From: JAICJR01 sp963848495
GTDB lineage: Bacteria > Actinomycetota > Thermoleophilia > Solirubrobacterales > Thermoleophilaceae
DNA length: 64,000 bases
Direction: 5' to 3'
NCBI GenBank assembly: GCA_963848495.1
Contig: CAWKDV010000004.1
Span: forward strand, 992,001-1,056,000
Numbering within the stretch: position 1 is the stretch's first letter; each line of letters begins with the position of its first letter. Both the position numbers and the translations under genes were made by a program. Positions 1 through 7,582 of the stretch are shown one piece after another. The notes under the pieces were generated by a model, which was not told the origin of the DNA, ran no database searches, and was given only the letters and a program-made list of their open reading frames with translations.

Positions 1-2
1 GG

Positions 3-923
3 GCGATCGGCCTCGCGGTGACGGTTTGGCAGGTGGCGCTGCTGCGCGCCACCGCATGGACCGCGCGCGGCATCCGCACGCCGGCACGCGACACGCTGCT
101 CGCGTCGCTCGCAACCCCGGAGACGTACGGCCGCGCGTATGGGCTCGAGCGCGCCGGCGACAACCTGGGGGCCGTCGTGGGTCCGCTGGTCGCGTCCGGC
201 CTGGTCGCTGCCGTCGGGATCCGCTCGTCGATCTACTTCGCCGTGGTGCCCGGGATCTTCGCCGCGGTCGCGATCACCGCCGCCGCTCGCGAGGCGCGCC
301 AGCGCCGGATCGCTCCGGGCGCCCGAGCGAGGCTCCAGCTCAGGGCCCTCCGCGAGGCCGGGCTCGTCAGGGCGCTTGCGCCGGTGGCGCTGTTCGAGCT
401 CGGCAACGTCGCCACGACCCTGCTCATCCTCAGGAGCACCGACCTGCTGCATGTGCACGGACGGTCGCTCGCCGCCGCGACGTCGCTCGCGATCCTCTTG
501 TACGCCGCCCACAACGCGGTCGCCGCGGTGGTGGCATACGCGGGCGGTCATTGGATCGACCGCTCGGGCCCGGCGCGCGCGTTCGGCGCCGGCGCCGCCG
601 TCTACCTGATCGCATACGCGACGTTCGCGCTGCCCATCCACAGCTGGCCGCTACTGCTTATCGCCTTCTCGCTCGCGGGCAGCGGCATCGGGCTGGCGGA
701 GACCGCGCAGTCGACACTGATCGCGCAGCGCCTCCCCGACCGGCTTCGTGGATCGGGCTTCGGAGTACTGGGCGGCGTCCAGTCGTTCGGCGACTTCGCC
801 TCCACGGCGGCCGTCGGCGCCCTGTGGTCGGTCGTCTCGCCGGCGCTCGGCTTCGCCTACGCTGCGGGCTGGATGCTGCTCGCGCTCGTCGCAGTCCCGC
901 TCACCCGCCCTCGACGTACCTGA
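3..923 (+). CDS. MFS permease, C-terminal part (start lies before the window)
   Basis: This is the last ~306 residues of a major facilitator superfamily transporter in the inner membrane; the reading frame is open to the left edge. About eight hydrophobic helices are visible. A basic loop (around REARQRRIAPGARAR) fits the central cytoplasmic loop, and GGHWIDRSGP fits MFS motif A of the second half. It ends 7 bases before the GTG of the UspA-like gene, so the two are probably cotranscribed. The substrate cannot be read from sequence. Its place next to fluoride-switched genes makes an efflux role possible, but that is inference only. Confidence 0.8.
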   Translation, partial: AIGLAVTVWQVALLRATAWTARGIRTPARDTLLASLATPETYGRAYGLERAGDNLGAVVGPLVASGLVAAVGIRSSIYFAVVPGIFAAVAITAAAREARQRRIAPGARARLQLRALREAGLVRALAPVALFELGNVATTLLILRSTDLLHVHGRSLAAATSLAILLYAAHNAVAAVVAYAGGHWIDRSGPARAFGAGAAVYLIAYATFALPIHSWPLLLIAFSLAGSGIGLAETAQSTLIAQRLPDRLRGSGFGVLGGVQSFGDFASTAAVGALWSVVSPALGFAYAAGWMLLALVAVPLTRPRRT

Positions 924-930
924 GGCAGCT

Positions 931-1305
931 GTGTTCCAGCGGATCTTGGCGCTCTGGGACGGCTCGGACGTGTCCGAGCGAGCGCTCGAGGCCGCGCTCG
1001 ACGTGGCGTCGAAGTACGACGCGGAGGTCGTGGCTGCGTCAGTGGTGCCACTAGGCGAGGAGACTTCGCTCGAGTCGCTATTCGCGGAGCGGCACGGCTC
1101 GCACGGGGCCGTGCCGCTAAGCCACCAGCTCATCCAGGGTCGCAAGCCGAGCGAGTGCCTGCTGGCGTACGCCCACGAGCACGCCTTCGACTTGGTCGTC
1201 GTCGGGCATCATCACCACCCGAAGCCCGGTGTGGTGATCCTGCATGGCGTCACCGAGCAGCTCATCTCGGAAGCGGATCTCCCCGTGCTCGTTGTCGGCG
1301 GCTGA
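931..1305 (+). CDS. UspA-like universal stress protein
   Basis: A 124-residue protein of the universal stress protein family (Rossmann-like alpha/beta fold). The N-terminus FQRILALWDGSDVSERAL matches the first strand and the Asp/Ser loop of UspA. The C-terminus has the DLVVVG strand, a GHHHH-x4-G stretch where family members carry the nucleotide-binding glycines, and the final LPVLVVGG strand. It is slightly short for the family (usually ~140). The frame is open further upstream inside the MFS gene. GTG 931 is chosen because it follows the MFS stop by 7 bases and begins the family match. UspA genes are among those reported behind fluoride riboswitches in other bacteria. Confidence 0.8.
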   Translation: MFQRILALWDGSDVSERALEAALDVASKYDAEVVAASVVPLGEETSLESLFAERHGSHGAVPLSHQLIQGRKPSECLLAYAHEHAFDLVVVGHHHHPKPGVVILHGVTEQLISEADLPVLVVGG

Positions 1306-1339
1306 GCGGGCGAGCGTAGTGCGCCTGCGGGGGTAAGAT

Positions 1340-1418
1340 GGCGTTGCCAGATGAGGCTCTGGCAGGGCTCGGCTGGGCCCGAACCGCCGTTCACGACGGC
1401 TGATGGCTTCTTCCCACG
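1340..1418 (+). promoter_or_regulatory. Fluoride riboswitch (crcB motif), variant with extra hairpin
   Basis: The leader of the 1441 gene folds as a fluoride aptamer. A first hairpin is GCCAGA-TGAGGC-TCTGGC (1346-1363). An additional GC hairpin (1365-1380) follows, then GAAC and a second hairpin GCCGT-TCACG-ACGGC (1386-1400). The hallmark TGATGGCTTCT (1401-1411) can pair back to the GAGGC of the first loop as a pseudoknot. The 3' part is nearly identical to the element at 7407-7454. The inserted hairpin makes it longer than the usual ~50-nt aptamer. The switch ends ~22 bases before the start codon, so control of translation initiation is likely. Confidence 0.75.
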
Positions 1419-1440
1419 GAATTCGTTCGGAAGGAGCCCG

Positions 1441-1845
1441 ATGACCCACACGCATGACCCGTTGCACACTATCGCCAACGCGCTGGCCGGAGCCGAGCAG
1501 CGCCTTGACGCCGTCCTGGCAGAGGCGCATGCCGACCTGCGGCTGACCCAGGGACTCGACGCTCCGGCCGGGACCGAGGAGGCGGTTCGCCCGCTGCTCG
1601 ATGCGATCCGCCGTACCGCGGATGTGCTCGACCTACCCATTCAACGGCGCTCCCACCGCTGGCGGGTCGGCGCGGCGCTGACCACGATCACCGCGGAGCT
1701 CGCCGACCTCGAGCCGACCCGTCTCCAGCATGCGTACGGGCTGGTGGAGCATCCGATCGGCTGGGCCCAGCTGCACGGCGAGATCAGCGATGCTGCGGAG
1801 GAGGCCTTGGCACGGCTGGATGCGTTGCGAGAGAACGCTGCGTAG
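1441..1845 (+). CDS. Small helical protein of unknown function behind a fluoride riboswitch
   Basis: A 134-residue soluble, mostly helical, acidic protein (pattern of A/L/E-rich heptads, e.g. LAGAEQRLDAVLAEAHADL). No family is recognised. The start is ATG 1441, directly behind a strong ribosome binding site (GGAAGGAG). An earlier in-frame ATG at 1351 lies inside the riboswitch and is rejected. The leader is a fluoride riboswitch, so expression should rise with fluoride. The next gene starts 13 bases downstream, suggesting a small operon with the zinc-ribbon/HEAT protein. Confidence 0.7.
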   Translation: MTHTHDPLHTIANALAGAEQRLDAVLAEAHADLRLTQGLDAPAGTEEAVRPLLDAIRRTADVLDLPIQRRSHRWRVGAALTTITAELADLEPTRLQHAYGLVEHPIGWAQLHGEISDAAEEALARLDALRENAA

Positions 1846-1857
1846 CCGTCCCTCACC

Positions 1858-2238
1858 GTGTACTACTGCTTCCAGTGCTACGGCATAAACCGTGCCGGAA
1901 ACGGGCGTTGCGATCACTGTGGCGGCGAGATCTCGGCGCCGCCCGGGCTTGACTACGACCGGCTCCTGATTTGGACTCTGCGGCACCCGGATCCCGGCCG
2001 CGCCAGACTCGCGGCGCAGGTCCTTGGAAAGAGGCACGCGACGGTGGCCGCCGAGGCCCTGCGAGAGGTCGTTGAGGACCCGCCCGATCCCTACCTGGGC
2101 GCCGAGTGCCTCCTCAGCCTCGCGGCGATCGAAGGCGAGGGAGCGAGGCCGCTTCTGGATCAGTACGCGGATAGCGGCGGCCTTCTGATGGAGCGCGCGG
2201 CACGTCAGGCGCTTGCGTCGCTGGCCAGACGTCAGTGA
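1858..2238 (+). CDS. Zinc-ribbon plus HEAT-repeat-like small protein
   Basis: A 126-residue protein. Cysteines at positions 4, 7, 18 and 21 (CFQC...CDHC) form a likely zinc ribbon. The rest is helical, with paired repeats resembling HEAT/PBS-lyase repeats (ARLAAQVLGKRHATVAAEALREV; AECLLSLAAIEGEGARPLL; MERAARQALASLA). Such proteins usually act as protein-binding scaffolds. The start is GTG 1858, only 13 bases after the preceding stop, so it probably belongs to the same fluoride-switched transcript. No enzyme motif is visible; function unknown. Confidence 0.6.
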   Translation: MYYCFQCYGINRAGNGRCDHCGGEISAPPGLDYDRLLIWTLRHPDPGRARLAAQVLGKRHATVAAEALREVVEDPPDPYLGAECLLSLAAIEGEGARPLLDQYADSGGLLMERAARQALASLARRQ

Positions 2239-2308
2239 ACCCCGGGGCCTCGATCCGGTCATGCGAGCTCGCGCTCAACGCTCTCCTCGGTCCAGGAACT
2301 CATTCGCA

Positions 2309-2515
2309 GTGAGCTGGCCGTTCATTCCCCACGAGTGCCCGAGCTGTCGCTACTGCGATCCCCTCGAGGAACCCTTCGTGGAAGACACTGAGTTCCGCTA
2401 CGAGATTGTCGCGGTCTGCCTGCACCCCAGAATCGCAACGGAGCTGTTCCGCCGCCAGCTCGCCGTCGAGGGCGATGACGCCCACTGCCCCTTCTTCGTG
2501 ACAAGGGACGCCTAG
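2309..2515 (+). CDS. Small cysteine-containing hypothetical protein
   Basis: About 68 residues from GTG 2309 (AGGA lies 11 bases upstream). The frame is also open to ATG 2261 and to 2213, inside the end of the preceding gene. It contains CPSCRYC near the N-terminus and isolated cysteines later (VCLHP, HCPFF), suggesting metal binding. No family is recognised. Its stop (TAG 2513-2515) overlaps the stop of the opposing GTPase gene at a CTAG palindrome, so the two genes converge with no spacer. Confidence is moderate because of the short length. Confidence 0.45.
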   Translation: MSWPFIPHECPSCRYCDPLEEPFVEDTEFRYEIVAVCLHPRIATELFRRQLAVEGDDAHCPFFVTRDA

Positions 2516-4236
2516 GCTGCTGAGGACCACTCGCTCGAGCTCGTAAACAGCCGCTCGAGCTCGATGGCCCTCACAGCGACGCCCTCTAACTCGAGCACCC
2601 GCGCGCGGATCGCTTCCTCGCCTTGGTCGTGCTCCGCCCGTGCTCGCGCGATCGCCGCACGCACCGCGTCAGCGGCCTCCACGACGATTCGTTGCAGGCC
2701 ACGGTCGTACTCTCGCACCGCGGCACGCGCTCGCTCGGTCAGTTCGCTCCGCAGCCGGCCGGCATGACGGTCGAACATCTGGATGACCCGCCGCTCCGCC
2801 TCGCGCACAAGGAGGTTCCGGCCGAGCTTCCCCGGAGCTGTCGTGCGGCCGACAACCACGATCTGCTCAAGGGCGTGGCGAACGTCCCGGAGCTTGAAGC
2901 TGAACCTGGACGGGGCAGTGAGGCCGAGCTCGGGCATCGCGGCGACGGCTGTGGCTCCCAAGATCTCCTGGGCGGCGGAGTGCAGCTCGGCCAGGATGCC
3001 GGAGATCCGCTGCGCGTGGACCTGCTCGAGCTCCGCGATCCCGTCGGCGACGCGCTGCTCGTAGGCGGCGCTGAGGTCGGCAAACGCCTCGTGAATCGTC
3101 GAGTCGACCCAGTTCTCGAGGCCCTCGGCGAATGCGGCCCTTGGTCGGGGCGGCAGCATGGCAGCCTGGTCGCGTACCTCGGAACGGAGTTCGTCGGCGC
3201 GCTGGGCCGCCAGCTCGCCGAGCGGCGTCTGGACCTGCTCGCGCAAGAGCCGTTCGAGGCCGCGTTCGAGCAGGTCGCTGGCATCGCGCCGCGTGCGCAG
3301 CAGCTCCTCGAGCTTCTGCTCGAACAGGGCGGATCGCGCTTCGAGTTGGTCGATCGGGAGCCGAACCGCCGCCACCTCCAGGCGCGAGGCTTGGACCGTC
3401 TCGACCGCAGTCCGCTGTGCGGCCCGGCGCAGGGTTTCGCGCAGGATCGCGTCGCCATCGTCCCGCGCGAGCCGGTGGAGCCTTTCACGTAGATCATCGA
3501 CGCCCTCGCCGGACAGCGCGCTGAGCGGGAACAGCTCCGGCGGCTGGCCCAGCACGGTCGTCAGTGCCCCGCTGAGAAATTCGAGCGCCTCCTGCCTCTC
3601 ACTCTCGAGCAGTGTGTCGATGCGGTTGACGGCGACGATGACACGCGGGATGCCGGCAACCGCTTCCGCCAGGAAGTCCCGTTCGCCGCTTGTGAGCGGC
3701 TGATCGGCTCCGAGCACGCAGAGCGCCGCGTCGACGTGGGCGAGGAAGCGGTAGGTGGCTTCTGTGTTGTGCTCGTGCACCGATGCTGTGCCAGGGGTGT
3801 CGACGAGCTGGATGCCTGAGCCGATCAGGCCGGATCGCGCCTCCACGGTGACGTGGGCGATGCCGTGGGAGTTGTGGGGGTTCTCGCGTTCGGTGACGTA
3901 CCTCGGGAGATGGTCGAGCGCCACCTCCTCCGCAGCCCCGTTCTCGAACCGGAGCAGCACGCGGTCGCGGTCGCCCGGCCGCACGATCGTGACCGATGCC
4001 GTGAGGGGCACGACGCCCGTGGGAAGCAGGGTCCGCCCGAGCAGCGCGTTGATCAGCGTGCTCTTGCCGCGTTTGAACTCACCGAGCACGACGACGTTGA
4101 AGGAGCGAGTCGCTGCGCGCTCGCGTGCGTCCTTCAGTGCGGCAAGCGTCGACGGAGGCGCGAGGCGACTCGCGAGCCCCGTGAGCTCGTCGAGCACGTG
4201 ACCGTTGGCTGACACCGCTTCGAAATGACCCGTCAT
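2512..4236 (-). CDS. Dynamin-family GTPase
   Basis: A 574-residue large GTPase of the dynamin superfamily. Seen directly: P-loop GEFKRGKST (52-60), a downstream switch threonine region (PLTASVT, ~77-83), G3 DTPG (146-149) and G4 NRID (204-207). A long helical, coiled-coil-rich region follows (roughly 260-570). Bacterial members remodel or protect membranes and often work as pairs; here there is only one. The start is ATG 4236, which overlaps the stop of the upstream MutS-like gene (ATGA), so it is the third gene of a tightly coupled operon that begins at a fluoride riboswitch. A frame extending to 4818 is noncoding antisense-like sequence and is not used. Confidence 0.85.
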   Translation of the reverse strand: MTGHFEAVSANGHVLDELTGLASRLAPPSTLAALKDARERAATRSFNVVVLGEFKRGKSTLINALLGRTLLPTGVVPLTASVTIVRPGDRDRVLLRFENGAAEEVALDHLPRYVTERENPHNSHGIAHVTVEARSGLIGSGIQLVDTPGTASVHEHNTEATYRFLAHVDAALCVLGADQPLTSGERDFLAEAVAGIPRVIVAVNRIDTLLESERQEALEFLSGALTTVLGQPPELFPLSALSGEGVDDLRERLHRLARDDGDAILRETLRRAAQRTAVETVQASRLEVAAVRLPIDQLEARSALFEQKLEELLRTRRDASDLLERGLERLLREQVQTPLGELAAQRADELRSEVRDQAAMLPPRPRAAFAEGLENWVDSTIHEAFADLSAAYEQRVADGIAELEQVHAQRISGILAELHSAAQEILGATAVAAMPELGLTAPSRFSFKLRDVRHALEQIVVVGRTTAPGKLGRNLLVREAERRVIQMFDRHAGRLRSELTERARAAVREYDRGLQRIVVEAADAVRAAIARARAEHDQGEEAIRARVLELEGVAVRAIELERLFTSSSEWSSAA

Positions 4237-5822
4237 GCAGCGAATATCCGGCGGTAGGAGTCCTCGCCGTAGCTGGTCGGCAGCGGCTCTCCTTCCTTGA
4301 CCCTGAAGGTCCGCCGCCCGTCCCGCTCGCGCTCGGCGCGGAGGAAGAGCGTGCTGCTGTCGCCCTGTGCCTGAAAACCGTGGGCGAGCTCGTACATGTG
4401 CGTGACGAAGAGCACCCGGATCTGCCTGTCGAGCATGGCGAGCACCACCTGGCGGGCGATCTCGGAGCCTTCGCGCTCGTTCGTCGAGGCGAACGACTCG
4501 TTGCAGAGCAGCAGCGAGCCGGGCGTGATCCGGTCGGCGATCTCGCTCATGCGGCGAAGCTCCTCGTCGAGCTTGCCGCCCTCCATGCTCGCGTCCTCTT
4601 CGCGCTTGTAATGGCTGAAGACACCGGCCGACGCGCCCGCGCGGAAGGACCGTGCGCCGACGAACATCCCGCTCTGCGCCATCAGGTAGGCCAGCCCGAC
4701 GCTGCGCAGCAGGGTCGACTTCCCGCCCTGGTTCGCGCCGGTGATGATCACCAGCGACCTGCCATCTGCGCCGAGATCGTTGCCGACCACGCGATCGGCC
4801 ACGTGGAGAGTGAGGCACACGTCGTAGATCCCTTCCGCAGCTAGTGCGGGCTCGCCCGCGGGGACGACGATCGGGAAGCAGGTGGACTCACCCTTCTCAT
4901 CGAGCAGCGCGCGGAGGTTGAGGCAGGCGAGGTAGAAGGCGAGCTCCAACCGCAGCATGCCGAAGAAGCTCTTGACGTGGTCAGCCGACTGGGCGACCGC
5001 GTTGGCCACCGCGTTGATGCCCTTGCCGCGGATCTCCCCGAGCGCCCTGAATCCGCTCTCGTCGCGTGGCGCGATGTTGAAGCTGAAGCTGTCCGGGCGG
5101 TTTGAAAAGGGCAACCGCTCGGTCCAGCGCTGCTGGCGCAGTCTTCGGACGATGTAGCGGCGGGCCTTGAAGCCCTTGGCGAGCCCGGCGCTCTGGAGCA
5201 CGCCGCGCTTGAACTCGAGCTCTCGCAGGTGCGTCTCGAGCGTCGCCAGGTAATCCTCGCTGAGCTCCTCCCCGACCATCTCGAAGAAACGCGTGAATCC
5301 CTCGGACCTGAAACCGCCGGCGTGCTCCTCGGCCAGCTTCCTCAGACGCCTGAGCACCGCGAGCTGGAGGCTCAAGACCTTCACTGAGAAATGGAGGATC
5401 GTGTCGGGACTCGCGCCATGCCAGATGCTGCCGGCCTTGCGCTCGTTGTCGAGGGCTTCGATCGCTAGCCCGTATAGCTCCCCGACCACGGTCGGCTGCT
5501 CCAGGCAATCCGCGAGCACCCGCTGGCGGTACAGGATCGCGTCGGGATCCGTCAGGCTCGACAACATGCCCCGCTTGGCGGTCTCGTAGAGGAACGCGTC
5601 TCCATGTGCCATGGCACTCCAGAGCGTCTCGAGCTCGAGATCCTGAGTCAGCATGTCGTCACCTGCGAGAGGCGCGGCTGTCGCCGCGGCGGTCCGCTCG
5701 CGTTCCCTCCTCACGTTCGCGACGGCGCGCAGCTTGCCGCTCCGCATGGCGTCGAACATCTCGTCGCGCAGCTCCGGCTTGACCTCGAAGTCGCGGTCGC
5801 GGTGCATCAGAAGGACCTTCAT
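4233..5822 (-). CDS. MutS-like ATPase, second copy
   Basis: A 529-residue MutS-family protein. It keeps the helical core (domain III-like) and the C-terminal ABC-type ATPase: Walker A GANQGGKST (~362-370), signature-like region with MEGGKLDEELRRM, and a Walker B strand LLLCNESFAST in which the usual Asp-Glu is Asn-Glu. There is no N-terminal mismatch-recognition domain and no Smr nuclease tail, so it is not a standard MutS1 or MutS2. ATG 5822 overlaps the preceding stop (ATGA), showing translational coupling to the first MutS-like gene. A role in DNA transactions is suggested by family only. Confidence 0.8.
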   Translation of the reverse strand: MKVLLMHRDRDFEVKPELRDEMFDAMRSGKLRAVANVRRERERTAAATAAPLAGDDMLTQDLELETLWSAMAHGDAFLYETAKRGMLSSLTDPDAILYRQRVLADCLEQPTVVGELYGLAIEALDNERKAGSIWHGASPDTILHFSVKVLSLQLAVLRRLRKLAEEHAGGFRSEGFTRFFEMVGEELSEDYLATLETHLRELEFKRGVLQSAGLAKGFKARRYIVRRLRQQRWTERLPFSNRPDSFSFNIAPRDESGFRALGEIRGKGINAVANAVAQSADHVKSFFGMLRLELAFYLACLNLRALLDEKGESTCFPIVVPAGEPALAAEGIYDVCLTLHVADRVVGNDLGADGRSLVIITGANQGGKSTLLRSVGLAYLMAQSGMFVGARSFRAGASAGVFSHYKREEDASMEGGKLDEELRRMSEIADRITPGSLLLCNESFASTNEREGSEIARQVVLAMLDRQIRVLFVTHMYELAHGFQAQGDSSTLFLRAERERDGRRTFRVKEGEPLPTSYGEDSYRRIFAA

Positions 5823-7387
5823 GGGTCGATCCGCTCCACGAGGCGGTCGTAGGTGAGCCCGTACTTCTGCGAGATCGCCCACGCGTATGCGAGCCCATCG
5901 GCGGGCTTGCGCACGAGGCGGAAGCTCCTCTCCGCCGGGTTGTCGGGCGCCACCTGGGCGACCATGCTCACGGTCGCTTCGCTGAGAGACGCGATCTCGT
6001 CGACGAAAGTCACGTAGACGCCGACGGCGCCGAGCTCGAGGATCCGGCGCACGACCTCGGTGCCGACGAAGAGAGCATCGTTCAGGCTGGTCGAGCTGAA
6101 GCTCTCGTTCATAACGACGACGCTCCTGGACGTGGCCTGTTCGAGGATCCCGTGGACGCGCACGAGCTCGTCCTCGAACTTGCCGCGCAACGTCTCGATG
6201 TCCTCCTCCCTCTCGAAGTGGGTGTATATCCGGTCTGGCAGGAAGAGCCGCGCCGCCCGGCCGGGAACCTGCAGGCCGAGGCTCGCCAGATAATGGAGCT
6301 GGCCGACGGTTCGGGCGAAGGTGGTCTTGCCGCCGTTGTTCGGACCGGTGACGACGAAGACGCGCTCGGGCTGCTCGAGGTCGAAGTCGTTGCAGACGAC
6401 GTTGCCTCCCAGCTTGTTCGCCAGCGCAATGTCGAAGGTGTCCCGCGCGACGATCTGCTGGGAGGTCGTCGAGGCGTCGGGGTAACAGAACGACAGACCG
6501 GCGTCTTTCAGGCGCTCGATCAGCTCGAGGTAGGCGAGGTAGAACTGCACCTCCCGATCGAACCGAGCAACCCTGGCGTCGAGGTAGTCGCCGTGGTGCT
6601 TGCAGTACCGAGCGAGCGCCGTGAACAGGTCCGGGTAGAGGTGCGCAACGCAGTCGAGGATCTGCGCCTCGACATGGTTCATGTCGGCGTGGTCCGGCAG
6701 GTTCACGAGGTAGTTCTTCACCGAGCCCTGCTTGAACTTCGCGAACGCCTCCTCGACCTCGGCCCCGTAGTCGGGCTCGCCGTCCAACTTCGTGACTGTC
6801 ACACGCGCGCCCTGGATCCGGACGGCGTAGTGGACCGCGGCGAGGTCCTCCTTCAAGCGGCTGGTTTCCTCAGCGACCGTTCTGTAGGCCTCGGACGCGA
6901 CGTAGCCGGCGAGGTGGTCGCACAGCGCGCGGAAGCCGCGCGAGGCCGGGTCGCTCTCGGCCAGCTCGCTACCGAGGGCGCTGACGGCCTCGCAGTAGAG
7001 GCCGACCGCGTCGAGGAACCACGCCTGCTTCTGCAGGCGGTGGTGGAGCTTCTCCACCTGCTTGAGGTGGTCTCGCATCCGCCGCATGCGCTCGGCGAAG
7101 CTCGTCACCGCCTGCCGGATGTCCGGCCGCTCGAGATCGCGGAGCGCCTCGTGCCGGTAGTCCACGGTCTCCAGGTCGTGGAGCGGTTCGTAGAAGAACG
7201 GCTCGAGCCGGTACTGCTCGCGGCCGCCCGTCATCGCCTCGAGCAGCTGGTCGAGGTTCAGGTCGCCGAAGAAATCCGGCTCGTCGATCTCCGCATGCTC
7301 TGGCGCCCGCTCGAACAGGATGCTTTCGAATGGCCGTGGGCCCGCCGGAAACGGCGCGTGGCTGGCGGTGATGTCTCTAGTCGCCAT
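5819..7387 (-). CDS. MutS-like ATPase, first copy, behind a fluoride riboswitch
   Basis: A 522-residue paralogue of the next gene. It has a long helical region (~50-300), then the MutS ATPase domain: Walker A GPNNGGKTT (~348-356), the Q-loop/signature region around FEREEDIETLRGKFEDEL, and Walker B strand VVVMNESFSST (Asn-Glu instead of Asp-Glu, as in its partner). It lacks the mismatch-binding N-terminus. ATG 7387 follows GGAAG with good spacing and lies 20 bases after a fluoride aptamer. MutS-type genes are known members of fluoride-riboswitch regulons, but their job there is not established. It probably forms a heterodimer with the second copy (inference). Confidence 0.82.
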   Translation of the reverse strand: MATRDITASHAPFPAGPRPFESILFERAPEHAEIDEPDFFGDLNLDQLLEAMTGGREQYRLEPFFYEPLHDLETVDYRHEALRDLERPDIRQAVTSFAERMRRMRDHLKQVEKLHHRLQKQAWFLDAVGLYCEAVSALGSELAESDPASRGFRALCDHLAGYVASEAYRTVAEETSRLKEDLAAVHYAVRIQGARVTVTKLDGEPDYGAEVEEAFAKFKQGSVKNYLVNLPDHADMNHVEAQILDCVAHLYPDLFTALARYCKHHGDYLDARVARFDREVQFYLAYLELIERLKDAGLSFCYPDASTTSQQIVARDTFDIALANKLGGNVVCNDFDLEQPERVFVVTGPNNGGKTTFARTVGQLHYLASLGLQVPGRAARLFLPDRIYTHFEREEDIETLRGKFEDELVRVHGILEQATSRSVVVMNESFSSTSLNDALFVGTEVVRRILELGAVGVYVTFVDEIASLSEATVSMVAQVAPDNPAERSFRLVRKPADGLAYAWAISQKYGLTYDRLVERIDP

Positions 7388-7406
7388 CGGGCTTCCACCG
7401 GTACGT

Positions 7407-7454
7407 CGGTAGAAGCCATCAGCCGAAGCGGCAGTTCAGGCGGGCTTCATCGCC
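7407..7454 (-). promoter_or_regulatory. Fluoride riboswitch (crcB motif) of the MutS-like/dynamin operon
   Basis: Read on the minus strand, GGCG-ATGAAGCC-CGCC forms the first stem, then TGAA. The hairpin CTGCCG-CTT-CGGCTG follows, then ATGGCTTCTACCG, whose GGCTTC pairs with GAAGCC in the first loop. The order and sequence follow the crystallised Thermotoga fluoride riboswitch closely. It ends 20 bases before the start codon of the MutS-like gene, and the ribosome binding site GGAAG lies in that gap. Confidence 0.88.
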
Positions 7455-7505
7455 TACAACGATTGTACCCGGGCCGAAGGTGCCGATCCGTTACGTTGTT
7501 GGCCA

Positions 7506-7558
7506 GAGCGATGGGGCTCGCTCCTAACCGCGGCGGTGCCGCTGATGGCCTCTACGAC
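7506..7558 (+). promoter_or_regulatory. Fluoride riboswitch (crcB motif) of the fhs-eno operon
   Basis: On the plus strand, GAGCG-ATGGGGCT-CGCTC (7506-7523) is followed by CTAACC. The hairpin GCGGC-GGT-GCCGC (7530-7542) comes next, then TGATGGCCTCTACGAC, whose GGCC can pair with GGGGCT of the first loop. All hallmark positions of the fluoride aptamer are present. It is divergent from the 7407-7454 switch with a ~50-base gap that must hold both promoters. It ends 24 bases before ATG 7583. Confidence 0.88.
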
Positions 7559-7582
7559 TGAGTGGATGGGACCCGCGGCCGA

